This document shows positions 24,601-36,600 of a stretch of DNA of 64,000 bases, in pieces (position 1 is the stretch's first letter; every line of letters begins with the position of its first letter). Below the pieces are notes generated by a model. That model did not search any database. It saw only the letters and a list, made by a program, of their open reading frames with translations, and was not told the DNA's origin. The translations under genes and the position numbers were made by a program. This DNA is from Haemaphysalis longicornis (lineage: Eukaryota > Arthropoda > Arachnida > Ixodida > Ixodidae). Where the stretch lies: contig JABSTR010000955.1 in NCBI GenBank assembly GCA_013339765.2, forward strand, positions 186,001 through 250,000. Direction: 5' to 3'.

Positions 24601-27600
24601 GGTCGCCGTAGTTATCATTGTGACATTATCTGGTCGCTCGATCGCGCTGGCCGCAATGGGCGTTTCCTCTCCTATATATTCTTGCCCCGTCGTCCGAATA
24701 GACAGTTCAACTAAGAAGCATCACTAGACCTGCGGACATAGTACCCTCGTATGGAAACGAAACTGGCAGGGGAACAGCTGGCGTTGTGTAAGGCAGGTTT
24801 GAAGCGCTCTCCTCGTCGGAACAGATATCTGGTGACTGGGTGTTATCGTTTGACTTGCATCGGAGTTCGTATTGCAGAAATCGGGTTAGGGTTGGGGGAA
24901 GTCAGGAGCGGCGTGCTTTGTTCGAGAATCAGTCGCGGATGCTCAAGGCGCCACGGCATTTAAGCTTGAAGTTGGGCAACTACGTAGTAACGCCAAATAT
25001 GAATTTCGCGACGCAGAAACGAAACCGAAACTGTTGTAAACTGTTCGCGAATGGTCCTGTGGTAAGTAGAACTACTACACAACTTAGGACAACGTGTGCA
25101 AAGGCAATAAAAACTGCCTAAAATCATAAAGTAGCTTTACAAATAGGCACCGCTTGACATTTTCAGGCGATTTCGAGCAATATTGCTGTCATAGTGCAAG
25201 CGTGACGATTAAAAATCATTTTCTGATTCACCATTCGTGCCCTGATACCAAGAACCAAACGCGCTCATGCAGAGTAAAATGGAGAGACGAGCTAGTTGGT
25301 TCGCAATTTCCATGAGTGAAACTTAAGCGCAAAAGTTTTTCACAGGGACGAGAAAGGGAACGACACAGGCGCCTACTATCAACTGAAAGTTTTAATGAAA
25401 ACGAATACACATTTATACCACCCCCAGACCGAACAACCCAGCACGTGTGCCCTTCGCACATGCGTACGGCCGTACAAGAGAACCGCCCCATTCCCTTCTC
25501 GTTTCTCTTCTCCTTTCCCTCATCCTCTACCCCCTCTCCTTGAGAAGTTGCACTTCTTTATCTAAAATACTCAGCGACGGGTGACTTATACAATCGGGAC
25601 CCTTTATCCGGATATGGCACGGTCTCTGTGCTTAAAAACTACTACCGTGTCCGTGAAGTGTGGCTGACAACGTGGCTGATAACCGCATTTAGAACAGTGC
25701 TGCGCCAGGTGTGTGTAGGGCTTTCCTTTCAAAGAGGAATGATGCTCCCTCAGGCGTACATTTAGACAGCGGCCGGTCTGGCCGACGTACACCCGGCCAC
25801 AGGACATGGGAATGCAGTACACGACATTAGTCATGCAACGAACAAATTGGAGCCCGTGTTTTATCAAACAACCTCGTGGGGGGGAATCGCCCCGGGAATC
25901 GAGCCTGTTGCTCACCATGGCGCATAAACTGCCCAGCTTGTTCCTGGCCGAGAACAAGCTGGGCCTGCATTCCCATGTCCTGTGGCCGGGTGTACGTCGG
26001 CCAGACCGGCCGCTGTCTAAATGTACGCCTGAGGGAGCATCATTCCTCTTTGAAAGGAAAGCCCTACACACACCTGGCGCAGCACTGTTCTAAATGCGGT
26101 TATCAGCCACGTTGTCAGCCACACTTCACGGACACGGTAGTAGTTTTTAAGCACAGAGACCGTGCCATATCCGGATAAAGGGTCCCGATTGTATAAGTCA
26201 CCCGTCGCTGAGTATTTTAGATAAAGAAGTGCAACTTCTCAAGGAGAGGGGGTAGAGGATGAGGGAAAGGAGAAGAGAAACGAGAAGGGAATGGGGCGGT
26301 TCTCTTGTACGGCCGTACGCATGTGCGAAGGGCACACGTGCTGGGTTGTTCGGTCTGGGGGTGGTATAAATGTGTATTCGTTTTCATTAAAACTTTCAGT
26401 TGATAGTAGGCGCCTGTGTCGTTCCCTTCGTCCCTGTGAAAAACTTTTGCGCTTAAGTTTCACTCATGGAAATCATGCAGAGTAATTACGAGTGGCACGC
26501 ATTCTTCGTTGGTAGCAGTGACGCGCGATGACCACGCCCCGTTTCTACACCCACGTGATGCCAACATGTGTCAAAAATCACAGTTTTTGTTGCAAAAATG
26601 AAAACAAAACTGATCTTGAAAGGGCACTTTCTGAGCTAACTCCAAATAGCTTTACTTGTTCCAGCAACACCTAGAACGCTATGAAAAGGGGCTCCCAAGG
26701 TATCGTTCAAATTGAACGATTTTGAAAAGGCGAGGTCACGAAAGAGTTAAAGTGAATGCTTGAAAGGAAGCCAGAAAAGTTGCCATTTTGAGCAAGGTGA
26801 TTGCTGTAGGCACTTTTTGATTACCTTTGCGGAAAAGAAGCAGATGCTGTGGGAAACAGAGCAGGCTCACCGGGCAAAGGGGCAAGAACACGGAGGTGGC
26901 GTGAATAGTGTTCAGAGACACCTTTTGCCTGTCCAGGAAACGCTAGAGTGGACAGTTTAAGGACAGCGTAGACTGCTTGTGATGTGTGTCGTGGGAGCTG
27001 CGAAAATCTGCTCTATAAGCAGTGCCACACTATACAAACAAAACGTGTGTCAACTCAACCACATTGCAAGCTACCTTTCAGTCAATCCTCCTTATTCATC
27101 ACTTAAATGAACACCACTTAAAAACAGAGGTATGGTTTTTATTTTGTCTTTTTTTCCCCACATCAGACGCTGCTGCACGGCCTTCTAAGCTGCGAGCTGG
27201 GCTTTTTAACTTAACCTTACGTTTTAGGGATCCGCGTTTCTTAGCATCTAGAACGGATGCCACAGGGGGTGGGAAGCAGTGTAGCTTAATGGCAGCGAGA
27301 CAACGTAACAGGAACGCAATGCAGACTTTTTTTCTCTTGTCATCTGTGCCTTGCGTTCACGATGCCAAAGGCGGTTGCTTATCAGCACAAGGTACAGGTA
27401 GTGGATACCTGCAGCACTGTGGCTTGGCTCACTATCTCCGAATGTTGCAAAAGGAAAAGAGTGCTCGCTCATCTGCGCGAGGCTACAATCGCAACTGGCT
27501 GTGCCCCAATGCCACCATCTTCAGAGCTGTGCTGAGAGCAAGGGCAGTGGTGGCTACTATGTGAGTGGAATGCGCAAACTAAGGTGTGCCAGTTCTTATC

Positions 27601-30600
27601 TTTTCTGTGTCTAAGTAAGATAAGAGAAGGGAGCACAGGCTGCGTTGGATGGCTGAATCCGTCTCTTTTCTTTCTTGTTTTTGACCCTAAAATGATACAG
27701 TGGACCCACCAAAACACCTCTATATAAATGGTATTTTGGTTCAGGCAAGCGCATTATGTGTGGTACGCTCATGCATTGAGTTCTATGGGAGGCATACCAG
27801 GGGCCAGGAAAACCGGCGTTACATCCGGTCTGGCACTATGAGCGGTTGGTCTACAGTGTAGCAGAGCCTAGCTGACAGTGCATGTCACTGTCCACTAGCT
27901 TCCACTAGCTGTTCACGCTTGCTGAGAACACATTGCTGGTGAGCCTGTCTAAGTGACACGGTGTTTGTTCCCCGCCTCATTCCACGGTGCGTGGTGGTTG
28001 GCAGTACCCTGCACGCACTCTGGTGTTGAGCGAACCCAACCGAGAGGGGTCTCTGTGTTGCCTGGCGAGAACAGCTGAGAAGCAGTGCATCCTGTGTGTG
28101 CAGAGCACGCGTGAAGGAGGGCAGCTCCTGCTCCTCCCAGCGCCCAGTGTGCCTGGTGGCCGGTGCGCCGGGGAGGTGGGGACCCTCTCGAAACGGCTGC
28201 CCCTGCGAGGGGGCAGGTGGGGAGCCCCGCTCGGGTCTCGGGGGGGGGCGCCTTGCGGGGGAGTGGCCCTGGGGCCGGGCTCTCCCCACCCAGTGGACGG
28301 CCGTCCGCATCGCCAAAGAACAGGCGGGGGCGGCCGCGGTGTGAACTATGTCGTTTTTGCCTAAAAGCTCACTTTCCGTCTGCGATGCTCGGAAAGAGGA
28401 GGCAGGGGGCAGCCCTTCTTTCTGGACAGTAAAAACCCGCGACACTGCGACGCCCACACCTGGGGGAGAAAAACACACACGGGCTGCCAGGGGACTTGCA
28501 GCTGCCTCATTTGACGGGTTGGGCGAGTTGGTGGTATTGCCTGCTGCCCGTTCACCTACGCAAAAAGATGGAGACAGGCAGTGTAAACTGTTCTGCAGGG
28601 CAGTGGCATGGAAGAAAAGACACAGCCAGCGCTGTCAACCAGTTTGATTTGGTGCTGCAAGTGGCACGATCTTCTCTTCAGAGGGTGCGAGCTCGTGATA
28701 AGCGAGAGAACTTGTGAGGGGCACTAAACAGCGTTCTCTGCCCTTGCGTCAAGGGAGGAGGAATGGGGAACCCAGGGTCTGTTTGGTATTGTGGTCCAGA
28801 GAGCTCGAAAAGGGTACGTGGGCAGCACCACCTTTCGTCAGCTTGAGTGTGCAGAGGCAAGTGGCAGGAGGCCTCTCTCGCAGCATGGTTCACAGCTACT
28901 GCGCAAATGTTTGTCAGTGCTGAAGGTTAGGCTACGAGTGCAGAACCTTATGTCCAGGGGTTGCTCTCGTGTGAAGTTCCTCTGTGCACGCTTTACGTAT
29001 TTATTCGAATCTAGGCCGGCCCCGATTCTAAGCCGACCCCCGAAAGTCCGAAGGAGCGAAAAAAAAAAAAAAACTTACCTCGAATGTAGGCCGAACAAAA
29101 AGGCGAGGTCAGCGTTCACAAAAAGAAAACACGTTTATTGAACATGAAGATGCGGTGTGGGAACTCAATCAGTTTCTCTTCAAAATCACCGGGCAACTTC
29201 TGGACGATTGAGGTTCCACGACGGAGGCAAAAGCCGAAGTGCTTCATGAATTTCTGTAGCCAGCCTCGACTGGCTTTGAAGTGTGCCCGCGATAAGCCTC
29301 GTTTTCTCAAAAGCTCCCTTGATTTTTGCCTGGAGCACTTTCGTCGTTACTGGAAGGGCAGCTGCTCGCTGCATCTGAACGAAATCAGCCAATGCCATCT
29401 CCATTTCATGGTGACGGCATTCTCGTGGTCCGGTGATTGCCAACCTCGTTGCGGCGCACGCAATTCGCCCCGAGCGCGAACACAGTCGGCCCCTGGCGGC
29501 GGCGAGACGAACCGCTCCTAGTGTGGATGGCGCTCTCGCGTCGTCTGCTTTTTCACGTTGCGTGCGGCGCAAGACGCGTGCTGCACATGACAAAACAATC
29601 AATATGTGTGCTCGTTTGGCAGTAAGCAATGACATAGTTACCTCTGCTTGCACATTTCCTCTAGAAACGCAATAATCAGCGGCCGTTGCGGGTTAATGCG
29701 CTGGTTTAATTCCACGAAACATCTTCGCCGTGGTCACCGCTTGAGTGTGAAACGTGTTATAAACATTGCTTCCACACATTGCACTTTTCTTATTGTTGAG
29801 TGCAGTCGTCTGCCGTTTCGGGAACGTCGAAGGGTGCTTTTTGAAGGTGGCGTGGTGATTATTTAAAGGATAAAAGTTTAGTACGCGAAACGGGTAAGAA
29901 AGCGACAAGACCTGTGCATACACGTGCAAATTCCACACCCTTGTAAAATTGCGCTGTGTCCTTATAGAAAGAAGAAACAAACAAAAACATTTACACTGCA
30001 CACGACCCGTGCGCTATCGCCCATACATTACCGGACACGTATTTTACACCCGCAAGCGCCTGTGTGATCGTGTCCTTCCCGTACCTTTTCTAAAATAAAT
30101 ACCATTTTTGGACTGTCGTTGTTTATACTAAGGAGGAGGAATAAACATCTATTCAACTGTATCGAGTTGCTAATTTTACGTATTATTTAAAATACGTTTC
30201 TATGGATGCGCAAAAGTATTTAGGGGGGATTTTTCGGTAAAATTAAGCAGTTGTGAGTTTGCGTCTGTCATGTGGCATTCCGTGTGTCATTGTCATATAT
30301 ATCATTTTCAAATCCGACATGAATCACCTTGTCCAGAAACGTGTCTCACTCAGCCTAACCAAATGCCTAATATGGTCACGTCTTAACATTTTTTCCCACA
30401 ATGCTTGCTTTCAGTATTTCAAAATATTCAATGCTTGCTTTCAATTTTGAAAAAGGCGAGCCACAATTCCTGTACAATCTCGGACCAAAGGGGGGTTAAT
30501 TAGTTTTGAAAATAAGTGTTAAAGTACTGCTTTTTCACCGCTACAGAACACAACGCCTAGTGTAGTTTCGATTGTAAGTAATAGTGATAACCACAGTTTG

Positions 30601-33600
30601 GCTTTTCGCGTTACATGCATTCTCTTCTCGCTGCTCTGCAACGTTGGCAGAACCCCCCCTCCCCCCCCCTTCCCGAAAAAAAAAAAAACGAAATGCACAG
30701 AATTTTATTTTTTAACCCATCCTCAAGAAGTAAATGCCAAGACAAAGGCGATATTCAGTTTACAAAACAAAGTAATTACGGGAAACCCGTTGCGCTGATT
30801 CGCAACGAGAAATAAAAAGGAAATGTTTTACTACATCTGCAACAGCGCAACTTCATTTATTGCCATCTTTAGGGTTCTTAAGCGACCCTATAAGCAAGAA
30901 TGGAAACACATCTCGCTGTTGGAGGCACCTGTTAGATTTTAAAAGGAAAATGGTCAACAGAGCAGCCGTAACAGAAAATTTGGGCTCACTGTGAGGTCCC
31001 AGAAGCTTGGTTTGCACACTGGAAACTGCTTGTCACTTTGCGAAACCCTAGTAACATGAAGATGTTGATTGTACTGAGTGCGTTTACAATTCAATTCGCA
31101 AGTTCACTTGCGACGAAAGCCGTAAATAAGTGACCCGAAACCGTTATTCTTAAACCTTCCTTCAGAGTCGCTAAAATTTCATTTAAAAGACCGTTAGAGC
31201 GGTTACATTCTATATCTCTGCACTGATCAAAATTCAGGAATCTTTATGTTGCCTTTTGAACACCAAAAAATATAGTAATGCTCTTAAAAAGATTCGGGGC
31301 AGTTAAGTAGTGTTACCATTCAGGGCGTCCACAAATGCAAGAATGCTGCCATGCTACCAGTGAAAGCGATATGAGATTTCGTTTGTCAACGGAATTTCAG
31401 AGATCGAGGCCTTCCTTATTGTTTCTATTATGCTTTTATTGAAGGCTCAAAGCCATAGTCTGGAAAGATCGAGCTCTTGTACGAGCCACAGCGTACAAGT
31501 TCATTGCACAATTACGGCCATTCTGAGATATCGATGAGTCGTCGGCTTTTTTTTTGAGTAGTAAGTATTGAAAACTGACTGCCGCTTCCATGCTATACAT
31601 TGAACGTTGGGGAACCAGAACTACAGCATACCACTCTTGTTTTGCACCTTTCGTGCGCACATACGGCCGGAGAAAAAGGCACGAAGCACGCACACAGTGT
31701 GCATTCTTACGGGCCGCTCAGCGGAGCATCCACACTCATAGAGATCAGCGCGACGCTGTCGCACCTACATGTCGAGCTCGCGGCGAATAGGCCTCCTGCC
31801 GCTGGAGTTTTGGCGACATGGCAGCGTCCCCTAGCGGCCAACACCTCTGGGGTAGTACAAAAGCAGACGACCCTCGCCGCCCTCCATTGTATTTCAATTA
31901 CAAGCCAGAGTGAAAGTTGGTTTGTGGCGCTTTGTGGCGAGTTTAAATGACTGCATATTGTATGAAATAGCCCTTTAAAGCAGTTGCAGAGGCTAAACAA
32001 AAATATCCGCTAAAAGAAGCCGATTTGTCGGCTTTCTTTTAGCGAGCTTTCGCGATGGTCGCGGCGTAGGACAGTATCGCCAGGTCGGGTGGTTTAACTG
32101 TTTCGCGACAGTTACAGTTTTTTCTTCTTGCGTGCGGTCGACAAAGGAAAGTTCACGAGTAGCATAAACACGGAACGCTGCTCATCCTATCCTGAGGTAT
32201 ACCTGCAAAAGGTTGCTTCAGCGGGAGCATGCATTAAGCGAACGCAAGAATTGCGCAGCCGACACAGCTGACACTGCTGGCCTGGCACCGCCTTTGAAAC
32301 GAGTGGAAATTTTGTTTCGTATTTTCGCGAACTAAATTATTCTTGCGTAACGTTTTACGCCGCACGATTTACGAACGGGAGGGTACATGTATACTAGCGA
32401 GTAGGTGGGGCAATAGCGCCAAATAAACATGCACCAAATCACACGCCCGCTGCCTGCAGAGATGTGTACTTCTATAACACACAAACACTAACAAAACAGC
32501 CGCATACACGGCGCGGGGCCCCGAATATTTACATACGATCATCACTGACTTGTGTTGGTTTTTCTAGTGCATGGGGTTCGTCGAATTGAACGCCGACACG
32601 CCAAGGTTTTGAACTTCAAATGGATGTTAGCCAGCGAGGCAAGAACAGAGAATTGGACGTCTCCAGTTTTGAATTGCACCCCCATCTTCACACTTCGCCA
32701 GATTATTGTCCAATATTATTAGAAATTCGCTGAATTTTTCTCTTTGCATTTCAAGCCCCCCCTTCCCCCCAAACCCCCCCCCCCTTCTGATTTTGCCGTC
32801 CAGCCTCCGCCGTGTCGGCTTGCATGAACTCGGCCGTTGCTGGCCCTCATTCTAGGCTATTTAAAGTGCGGAACTGGGAATGTATACTGCAAGAGCGTAA
32901 TTAAGTAAAGCGAGAGCAAACAAGGAAAGCGAGCGGCTCTTAGTTAGCCCGACTACTTGTTTTAGGCCACTAATTCGGAATCGCAAACAGATTTCCGTTT
33001 CTGACGGTCGCGGCAATTTGTTACTGAGACACGCAACAAAACGGCAAGCTAACGCTGCACCGTGTATTCGTAACGGCGACTCAAACGAGCACTGTTTAAT
33101 GAAGTGCACGCATAGTGTGCAGGTACGCAAAAGAGCGGCGCAACGCAGCAGGCGAGCCTGCGGTTCCGCCGGACTCGCTGGCTTTTTAAAGCGCGATCAC
33201 CGATTGCGTCACTCTTCTTGGCTGTTTTTGAGAAGTCTCTGTCACCTAGAGTATTAGTTTAACTAGAGAATTTCACTTAAATTTACTTCGTACGACCATC
33301 GATCGGTGAACCTGCGAAGTAGCAGACGCCGTTCACGGTCCCGGCACTTTCGTCGGCGCTGTAAACGTGTTAAGCGCTGCAAAGCTTTTTTCCCCTAATG
33401 CCAAGTTGATCGCTGAATAGATCAGACGCGTCGGGGATGAACTGGTGACCCACGTCGCCAAAATAATCGGGAGCGTCGAGATCATTTTGCTTCTGTCAAC
33501 ACGGGATCCTATGGGACCCGCGCAGCCTTGTTACTACCCGGAAGTACTGCCCGGAAGCCACTTGCGCAGCGCCCCCTGGGCAGCGCAGGAGGCCTATATC

Positions 33601-36600
33601 CTCTCCTGTTGCGTCCTCCAACGACGGACATTTTTTTCATCACGCCGAAGTCCCGCCCGGCTTGGAACGTTCGACGACAACTCGCAGCTCATAAAACAAC
33701 TTTTCTTTAAAAGCGGCACTATAATGGCACCGCTTCTTTTTGCGCTGTCAAACTGAACGCCACATCGACACGCAGGCCACTGTCCGCACAATTCAAAATG
33801 GCGGCTATGACCCTTAAGTGGCTACTGGCTCGTCTAGTAATGGCTACCATACTTTCTTTTCGGGTGGCGGGTAGCTGCGCGCCACTTCCCCTAGCTCCCT
33901 TGGCGCTAGCTGCGCGCCACTTCACTTGGAAATTGGCGCGTATTTCAAAATCTCGAATCCAAGCGACCCTGGAGTTTGATATATCAGTATTTCAAAAAAA
34001 CTATCGGCTTAGATTCGAATAAATACGGTAACTGCCGTCATAATGCCGTTTCCCTTATGTCATTTGGGCTTCTGAAATTATCGAGAAATGTTTGGTGCAC
34101 CTAGGCACTGTAATCACAGGTTAGCCGTCAAGCGCTTCTTGTAGCATCCAGTCAGACCAGGTGCAACGCGGAAGGCCCTGCCGACGGTTTGTGGAGAAAG
34201 GTTTCTGCTGTGAAGCCCCAGTTACGGTGAAGTGTCGCCGTCCCGCAAGCGTTGGGCGTGGAGTCTACAGAAGGGGCCCTTGTGGGGAATGTGTTCACCA
34301 GCAGCCCTGCCTGCGTCCTCCTCTGTTGCAGCAGCAGCAGCCCTAGCAGTGGCAGCAGCAAGCGGCCGGCTTCCCCCGCTGTTGCCGGCAGACCCCCCAG
34401 CGCCGCCAGGTGAGCTCCTTCGGACCAGGCTCGGGGGGAGAGGGGGACCCCGAGGGGTGCGGGGCCACATGGCCTCCCACACTCTGGCCCAAGGGGGGCA
34501 CTTTGGGGGGCTGCTGTCGTAATCATCATTGTTTCATGTAGTCACGGTACTGAAGAACTGGGAAACTCGTTTGTGCCTCGCGCTAGAACGTAGCGCGTAC
34601 TGACAAAACACCGGGACAGCCGTTTGTGCTTCGTGCTTCAAAGACAAGAGGCTTCTTTTATGGCAAAGCTGCATACCTCTACCCCCCCCAAGCCAAGGTG
34701 CCGAGAATACACTTGTGCACTGCATGCTTCACTTTTCCCCAGGTTAGTGGAAATGTCTTGTTCAGAGGGCCACTCAAGCTGTTCCAAGTAGGCACAGGGT
34801 GCTTGGCTTGCGTTGCTGCTTTTGAAAGGCTATGCGGGGTCAAGCACTGCATCACGGGGGAGGAGAACTGGCCGCGTGTCAGCTCACTTAGCCATCCTTG
34901 ACATGTCTCTCTGTTGTCACCCAAGCACCTGTCGCACTCTTTCCCTCCCGTATTGCTTGCTCCCACGATAAGCACAGAAGGGTGGCGTGCTCAACTCAAT
35001 TCAATTTTCCCACATTTGCGCTGCTTGTGCACCGTCTATTGGACACTTCCGCTACTGTTGGACTTCTTGGAATGCCACCAAGGGTCTAGGCTCAGTTGTG
35101 GGCTATTTTTTTTTCTATTTTTGGGTCGAAACACGCATTTTCAACACGCATTAATTAATTGCTATCGCAAATATCAAGTGCATATGCATTTTCAATGCAA
35201 AGAACACTGCTCAGTACCAGCAGTTATGCATTGTTGTTTTGCCTTTAAAATGCCTCATCTTTGCTCTGGAGCATTGGCAGTGTGAGGTACGGCACCTGAT
35301 TTAGTAATCTGCCAAGGTTTCGCCTGCCCATGAACTACTTGTCCAAGGTTTCCCACAACTTTTGGCTGGCTGGATGAGTCGAGAGAGAGACGGACGGACC
35401 GAAATTCTTGTGCTTAGGCAGCCTCCCAGGAGTGGCATCACACGAGGCCAGGGCTGCGCATCCCTGCTGTGGGATCAGCAAAGCCGCGGTGTCATTTGGC
35501 CGGCCCCAACGGTGTGGGATGCGGCTCCACCCTGTGCGAAGAGGCCTGGTGCCCGACATTCGTGCAGCAGCAGCAGCGGCGGGGAAGGCAGCTCTGTGCT
35601 CACCCGCGTCAGGCAGACTGTTGCGTCCACGGAAGAGCGGCTGCATGGCTCCAGCTGCAGGCAACTTGGGCGTACTCTTGGGCGCCAGAATGACTGGCCA
35701 TGGGCACAAGTGGCAGCCCTGGTCACAACAGCAGACTTCTCCCGAGGGCCAACCTAGTTGCCTACTGAGCTGGTGTGGGCAGGAGCGGGCCGGCAAGCTT
35801 TGGGAGGCACGTGCTGAGCCGTGCGTGTGCACACCAGGGTGTGCTGCCTTTCGAGCACTGCTTGCGAGGCGCTGCATTTGCTGGACTGCAAGATGCGTGC
35901 CCTGGAGATGTGTTCCCTGTCTCCCGGACCAGCACAGTGACTGTCATGGTCGCACAGAGGCAGCTTGGGATACTTCTCTCGACACCGGGGCCCCGCCCAA
36001 TGTCGAGAGGGGTGGGAGGCTCGCGTCCTTGGTGGCAGTTTAGTGGCTCAAAGGGTAGGTGGTACCAGCGCGTGCCGGGGAAGAAAAGCCCGCAGAAACG
36101 CGACGAAAATTTTGCTGCGGCAGAAGGAGGGGCCAGTAGCAACGAGGCTCGCCTGTCCGGACACCGTCAGTAGGCTTGCCCTGGTTGTGCTGCTTGTCAG
36201 TGGCGTCGGTTGGCCGCACAAGGCCTTCGCTGGAAGATGCACAGGTGCACTCCGCAGTGCTCTGCAGCCGACTGCAAGAGCACGTGCACAGTACTACTGT
36301 GCAGCACAGCTCCCGAGCCAGGCTGACGAGGGGCCCACTCGAAGCTGCTCTGGGAACGACCAGGGCTTCACTGAGAGCAGAGGGCACGCTGCTTCGCCCC
36401 GGCAGGACTGGGCTCCATCGGCTCAGTTTTGCTCCACTGCTGGCTGGCGGCTGTGCACTTTCTCTGTGGCCGCAGGCGAGGGAAGAGGGCAGCACACTTC
36501 TCGAGAGCACGCACGTTTCTCACGCGTCTGAGCAGAGCAGCGATGCGCAGAAGTGGCCTGCCAGGGGCTGCTGCATCTGTCCGCCAAACGTGAGCCCCAT

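Larger units (their letters stand above)
25278..26472. mobile_element. Penelope-like element, inverted dimer 4 (young)
   Basis: Flanked by a perfect 13-bp duplication TCATGCAGAGTAA (25265-25277 and 26473-26485). The minus copy runs from about 25968 to 25278 and the plus copy from about 25969 to 26472, joined head to head. Arms are about 98-99% identical reverse complements; visible differences include a 2-3 bp indel near 25350/26430. The left end has 28 extra bases (AATGGAGAGACGAGCTAGTT and eight more) that the right end lacks. Near-identity of arms and an intact duplication show a recent single integration. Confidence 0.92.
21324..28147 (+). other. CEP43: CEP43 intron 4
   Basis: 6.8 kb. It opens almost directly into PLE dimer 3 (21375-22788) and also holds the very young PLE dimer 4 (25278-26472). 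22800-25260 and 26490-28060 contain nothing I can name. Confidence 0.8.
28996..34029 (-). mobile_element. pogo/Tigger-like DNA transposon, broken and nested
   Basis: Terminal inverted repeats: left CGTATTTATTCGAATCTAGG, right on the other strand CCGTATTTATTCGAATCTAA, each flanked by TA (28994-28995, 34030-34031). A second internal match is GCCGACCCC at the left. Transposase remnants on the minus strand: N-terminal HTH near 33600-33690 and CENP-B/Tc5 HTH at 29120-29650. The DDE catalytic half is absent, only about 120 bp separating the HTH remnant from the left end. The 1.9-kb repeat (29900-31789) is inserted between the two remnants. Confidence 0.75.
28217..34331 (+). other. CEP43: CEP43 intron 5
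   Basis: 6.1 kb. It contains a decayed minus-strand PLE fragment (28360-28900) and a broken pogo-like transposon (28996-34029) that itself holds copy B of the 1.9-kb repeat (29900-31789). 32040-33540 holds nothing recognised apart from a short palindrome at 32009-32046 (CGCTAAAAGAAGCCGA and complement) and a poly-C tract near 32757-32786. Confidence 0.8.
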
